The translations under genes were made by a program, and so were the position numbers. Of a stretch of DNA of 17,318 bases, positions 14,915 to 17,318 are shown in pieces. The notes beneath the pieces were generated by a model that was not told the DNA's origin, ran no database searches, and worked only from the letters and a program-made list of their open reading frames with translations. Every line of letters begins with the position of its first letter. Position 1 is the stretch's first letter. This DNA is from Peptostreptococcaceae bacterium (GTDB lineage: Bacteria; Bacillota; Clostridia; Peptostreptococcales; Peptostreptococcaceae): contig JASBZE010000032.1 of assembly GCA_029983575.1 (NCBI GenBank), forward strand, positions 1 to 17,318, given 5' to 3'.

Positions 14915-16893
14915 GTAGCTTTCTTTTTGTTTTTCGGCTTAAACTTCACTACCTCTGTGCTAATTAGCTTTGGCGTATCATACTTAATATTGTTTACATT
15001 GTCATAGACAAATTTACACATATCATTTAAAAATTCTTTTCTGTCGTATTTTCCAGTTTGGATATCGTATAGTTTCTTTTCCAATTTTCCGGTATAATCA
15101 ACATCGAAGAGTTCTTTTACCGGGAATATATTTACTAGATTTTCGCCTAGTTGAGTTATATTGTAATTTTTTCTAACTTTTTTTACATATCCCACATTAA
15201 GTATTTTCTTTAAAACTTCTGCACGAGTTGCAGAGGTACCAATAGAATATCCAGGCAATACATCTTCTTCATCCTCTACCTTTTGACCACAGTTTTTCAT
15301 AGCCTTTAGTATTGTTTCTTCCGTGTAGTGTTTTGGAGGTGAGGTTTTACCGTCTTTTACAGAAATTCCCGTCCAATCTACAGCTTCATTTTTTCTGACC
15401 TTTGGAAGGAGATTATCCGTTGTCTTTTTACCTGATAACCTAAGATAACCCTCCTTTAGTAACACCTTGCCCTTAGTTACAAATTTAAGCCCATCCGATG
15501 TATTTATATCTTTTGTTTGGTTTGTTTTATCAGATGGAGGCACAGTTGTTATTATCTCTGTATTTTCAAACTCAGCGGGATCCATAAAAGCCATTAAGAA
15601 TCTATCCCTTATAGCGTCATATACGACCTTCTCATCCCTTGAAAGAGTAGTTGGGATAATGTATGTAGGAATGATTGCAGAGTGGGACTCGACTTTTGAT
15701 GAATCAAAGACCCTCTTTGTCGGCGAAAAAGAAATTTCGGACTTTAGCGGATGGTTCATTGTTAAAACAGCCAGAGTCTTACTTGCCTTGTCCTTTAGGG
15801 AATCCTCAAGGTAGTTCGAATCAGTTCTAGGGTATGTTATAAATCCTCCTCCACCTTTTCCCTCGTAAAGGGACTGACAGACTTTTAATACTTTATCGGC
15901 TGAAAAATCGGAGTGCCTAGAGGAGATATATCCCTGTAGAGTAGTAAGAGAAAAAAGCTTAGGGGGATGTTCTTTGACCTTTTTCTTAATCACTTTACTA
16001 ACAACTCCCTTATTATTAGTGGCAACCATAATGCTACTTGTTTTAGAGTTACTAACATTGCCCTTTGTAAGGGAGTTGACGGCATTGTATTTGGCAATAT
16101 AATTATTCGCGTCTATATCTATAAACTTAGATATGAAATTAAGTGCATCTTCAATATTTTCAAACCTAGTTTCATTGTCTCCGAAGGTAAGCTTTCCTGT
16201 ATACTCCCCATTTTTTGAAAGAAACCTAGCCTCGACTTCAAAGAATATCTTAGGGATAAAATTTCTTATCTCCATATCTCTATCGTAAATTAATTTTACA
16301 GTAGGAAGTATAACTCTGCCTATGTTTAAAATTTTTCCCCTCGAGTACTTTAGGGTAGAGATAGATGTGAAATTGATTCCGATGAGCCAGTCGGTTATAA
16401 GTCTTGTATAACCAGCCGCTTGTAGATTTCTCATCTCTTCGTCAGTCTTTAGATTTTTCATTCCATGGTCAATATCTTCCGGAGTCCATTCGTTAATTAA
16501 AATACGGTTTACCGGCTTCTTATTTTTAGATTGATAGAGTATTAGAAAGGAAATCAGCTCTCCCTCTCTATCGTTATCTGTAGCATTTATCACAGAATCT
16601 ACATCCTTACGCTCAAGCAATGACTTTATTATATTAAATTGTTTTTTCTTATCGTCTTCTACTTTGAATTTAAACCTGTCCTTGGGTATGAATGGAAAGT
16701 TCTCAAACTTCCAAGAGCCACCGTATTTTTCTTTGTCGTAATCCCTCATATCGAAAAGAGTAACTAGGTGACCAAAGGCGTATGTGACTATATAATCACT
16801 GCCCTCAAAATATCCATCGTGCCTTTTGTTGCATTTTAAAAAAGAGGCTAAGGTACGAGCTACGGAAGGTTTTTCAGCTATTATAAGTTTCAT
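14887..16893 (-). CDS. topB: DNA topoisomerase III (type IA)
   Basis: A 668-residue type IA topoisomerase that relaxes and decatenates DNA through a 5'-phosphotyrosine. The Toprim domain opens with LIIAEKPSVA and holds the acidic DNDREGE (106-112). The catalytic tyrosine is Y354 in FITYPRTDSNYL, and the SIGTSATRAEVL segment is present toward the C-terminus. Compared with what I remember of TopB, there are extra Ser/Thr/Asn-rich stretches at about 272-300 and 475-492. The tail is lysine-rich (KFKPKNKKKATGKT) and ends inside the tandem repeat; the stop may be a product of frame loss. The ATG at 16893 has AAGGAG at 16901-16906, seven bases away. Its promoter reads leftward, divergent from the rRNA promoter to its right. 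Confidence 0.93.
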   Translation of the reverse strand: MKLIIAEKPSVARTLASFLKCNKRHDGYFEGSDYIVTYAFGHLVTLFDMRDYDKEKYGGSWKFENFPFIPKDRFKFKVEDDKKKQFNIIKSLLERKDVDSVINATDNDREGELISFLILYQSKNKKPVNRILINEWTPEDIDHGMKNLKTDEEMRNLQAAGYTRLITDWLIGINFTSISTLKYSRGKILNIGRVILPTVKLIYDRDMEIRNFIPKIFFEVEARFLSKNGEYTGKLTFGDNETRFENIEDALNFISKFIDIDANNYIAKYNAVNSLTKGNVSNSKTSSIMVATNNKGVVSKVIKKKVKEHPPKLFSLTTLQGYISSRHSDFSADKVLKVCQSLYEGKGGGGFITYPRTDSNYLEDSLKDKASKTLAVLTMNHPLKSEISFSPTKRVFDSSKVESHSAIIPTYIIPTTLSRDEKVVYDAIRDRFLMAFMDPAEFENTEIITTVPPSDKTNQTKDINTSDGLKFVTKGKVLLKEGYLRLSGKKTTDNLLPKVRKNEAVDWTGISVKDGKTSPPKHYTEETILKAMKNCGQKVEDEEDVLPGYSIGTSATRAEVLKKILNVGYVKKVRKNYNITQLGENLVNIFPVKELFDVDYTGKLEKKLYDIQTGKYDRKEFLNDMCKFVYDNVNNIKYDTPKLISTEVVKFKPKNKKKATGKTSKKRT

Positions 16894-16936
16894 AAATCTA
16901 CTCCTTTTTAGAGCTTAGCTTTCTTGTTATTTTATA

Positions 16937-16964
16937 ATTATATATTAGCAACAATTTTTGTAAA
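16937..16964 (-). promoter_or_regulatory. topB promoter
   Basis: On the minus strand, TTTACA (16959-16964) and TATAAT (16937-16942) are 16 bases apart, followed by a leader of about 40 bases to the AAGGAG site. TTGTTGCT occurs twice on this strand, in the spacer and just upstream of the -35 (16947-16954 and 16966-16973), which could be a binding site or chance. Confidence 0.65.
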
Positions 16965-17088
16965 GAGCAACAAATTATAAAATCTAAACAGTGACTTTCT
17001 GAAAGATTTCTCCTAACTAAGGTCGTTTCTAATTTAGTTTTTAAAAATATAGTTAACAATATTAACTCATAACTATAATGAATCTGTC

Positions 17089-17146
17089 ATATTAATAATA
17101 GTACCAAACTAAGTAAAATATTAATAATAGTACCAAACTAAGAAAA
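17089..17146 (+). repeat. 29-base tandem duplication upstream of the rRNA promoter
   Basis: Two adjacent 29-base copies (17089-17117 and 17118-17146) begin ATATTAATAATAGTACCAAA and differ at one base. They lie 36 bases upstream of the -35 box, in A/T-rich DNA of the kind that forms UP elements. The stretch 16975-17088 between them and the topB promoter shows no gene. Confidence 0.9.
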
Positions 17147-17181
17147 ATATATAAAAAAAATAAAAAGTATTATAAAAGGGG

Positions 17182-17210
17182 TTGACTTTAAAGTTCAAAC
17201 CTGATAATAT
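17182..17210 (+). promoter_or_regulatory. Strong promoter, probably of an rRNA operon
   Basis: TTGACT (17182-17187), a 17-base spacer and TAATAT (17205-17210), with an A/T-rich upstream region. It is the closest match to the housekeeping sigma consensus in the window and is followed by a leader typical of clostridial rRNA operons. Confidence 0.78.
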
Positions 17211-17215
17211 ATTAT

Positions 17216-17318
17216 TTGTCGTTAAAAACGACATAAATTAAACAGCTTAAATAAAAAGTTGTGAAATGAATCTTGAAAACTAAACAGCAGACATATAAGT
17301 TTTAAACATACACCATTA
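17216..17318 (+). other. rRNA operon leader (16S gene begins past the window)
   Basis: Just after the expected transcription start is a small hairpin, TGTCGTT/AACGACA (17217-17233). Further on, CTTGAAAACTAAACAG is very like the sequence that precedes 16S rRNA in clostridia. No mature 16S sequence (such as the AGAGTTTGAT start) is present by 17318, so the rRNA gene itself is inferred, not seen. Confidence 0.65.

Overview
The window is AT-rich, with strong AGGAGG-type ribosome binding sites, many GTG/TTG starts and clostridial housekeeping genes. It suggests a low-GC Gram-positive anaerobe of the Clostridia, most like Peptostreptococcaceae or a relative; I cannot name a genus from sequence alone. 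The gene order phoH-ybeY-dgkA-era-recO-glyQS-ccpN-ppsR is the conserved Firmicutes block. Local differences are an mgtE gene between era and recO, no cdd gene next to era, and a ppdK gene directly after ppsR.

Layout. (1) 69-479, minus strand: a small P-loop NTPase of unknown function, divergent from the rest. (2) 779-7063, plus strand: phoH, ybeY, a dgkA-PAP2 fusion, era, mgtE, recO and a UBA/DUF4342 gene, closed by a strong intrinsic terminator at 7078-7109. (3) 7191-10131: glyQ and glyS, overlapping by 8 bases, with their own promoter. A large hairpin with TGACGTCA ends follows. (4) 10324-14588: a CcpN-like HTH-CBS regulator, the PPDK regulatory protein gene ppsR, and ppdK. A hairpin lies between ppsR and ppdK. 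(5) 14887-16893, minus strand: topoisomerase III (topB), convergent with ppdK and sharing a bidirectional terminator with it. (6) 17182-17318, plus strand: what looks like the promoter and leader of an rRNA operon whose 16S gene begins past the window end.

How the genes work together. Era and YbeY act in 30S and 16S rRNA maturation, and PhoH is their usual neighbour. DgkA-PAP2 handles undecaprenyl or diacylglycerol lipids, MgtE imports magnesium, RecO acts in recombination and GlyQS charges tRNA-Gly. CcpN, PpsR and PPDK form a carbon-flow module at the pyruvate/PEP node: PpsR is the expected kinase/phosphorylase of the PPDK active-site threonine (T453, next to catalytic H455), and CcpN is a gluconeogenesis-type repressor.

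I found no convincing new multi-gene system. The best leads are: a 3' tandem repeat in topB whose homopolymer tracts appear to have cut off a lysine-rich tail; several short tandem duplications at or near stop codons; a 13-base palindrome around the ccpN -10 box; promoters of phoH, glyQ and ccpN that resemble the CcpN operator consensus; and the DgkA-PAP2 fusion with a non-canonical PAP2 motif 1.
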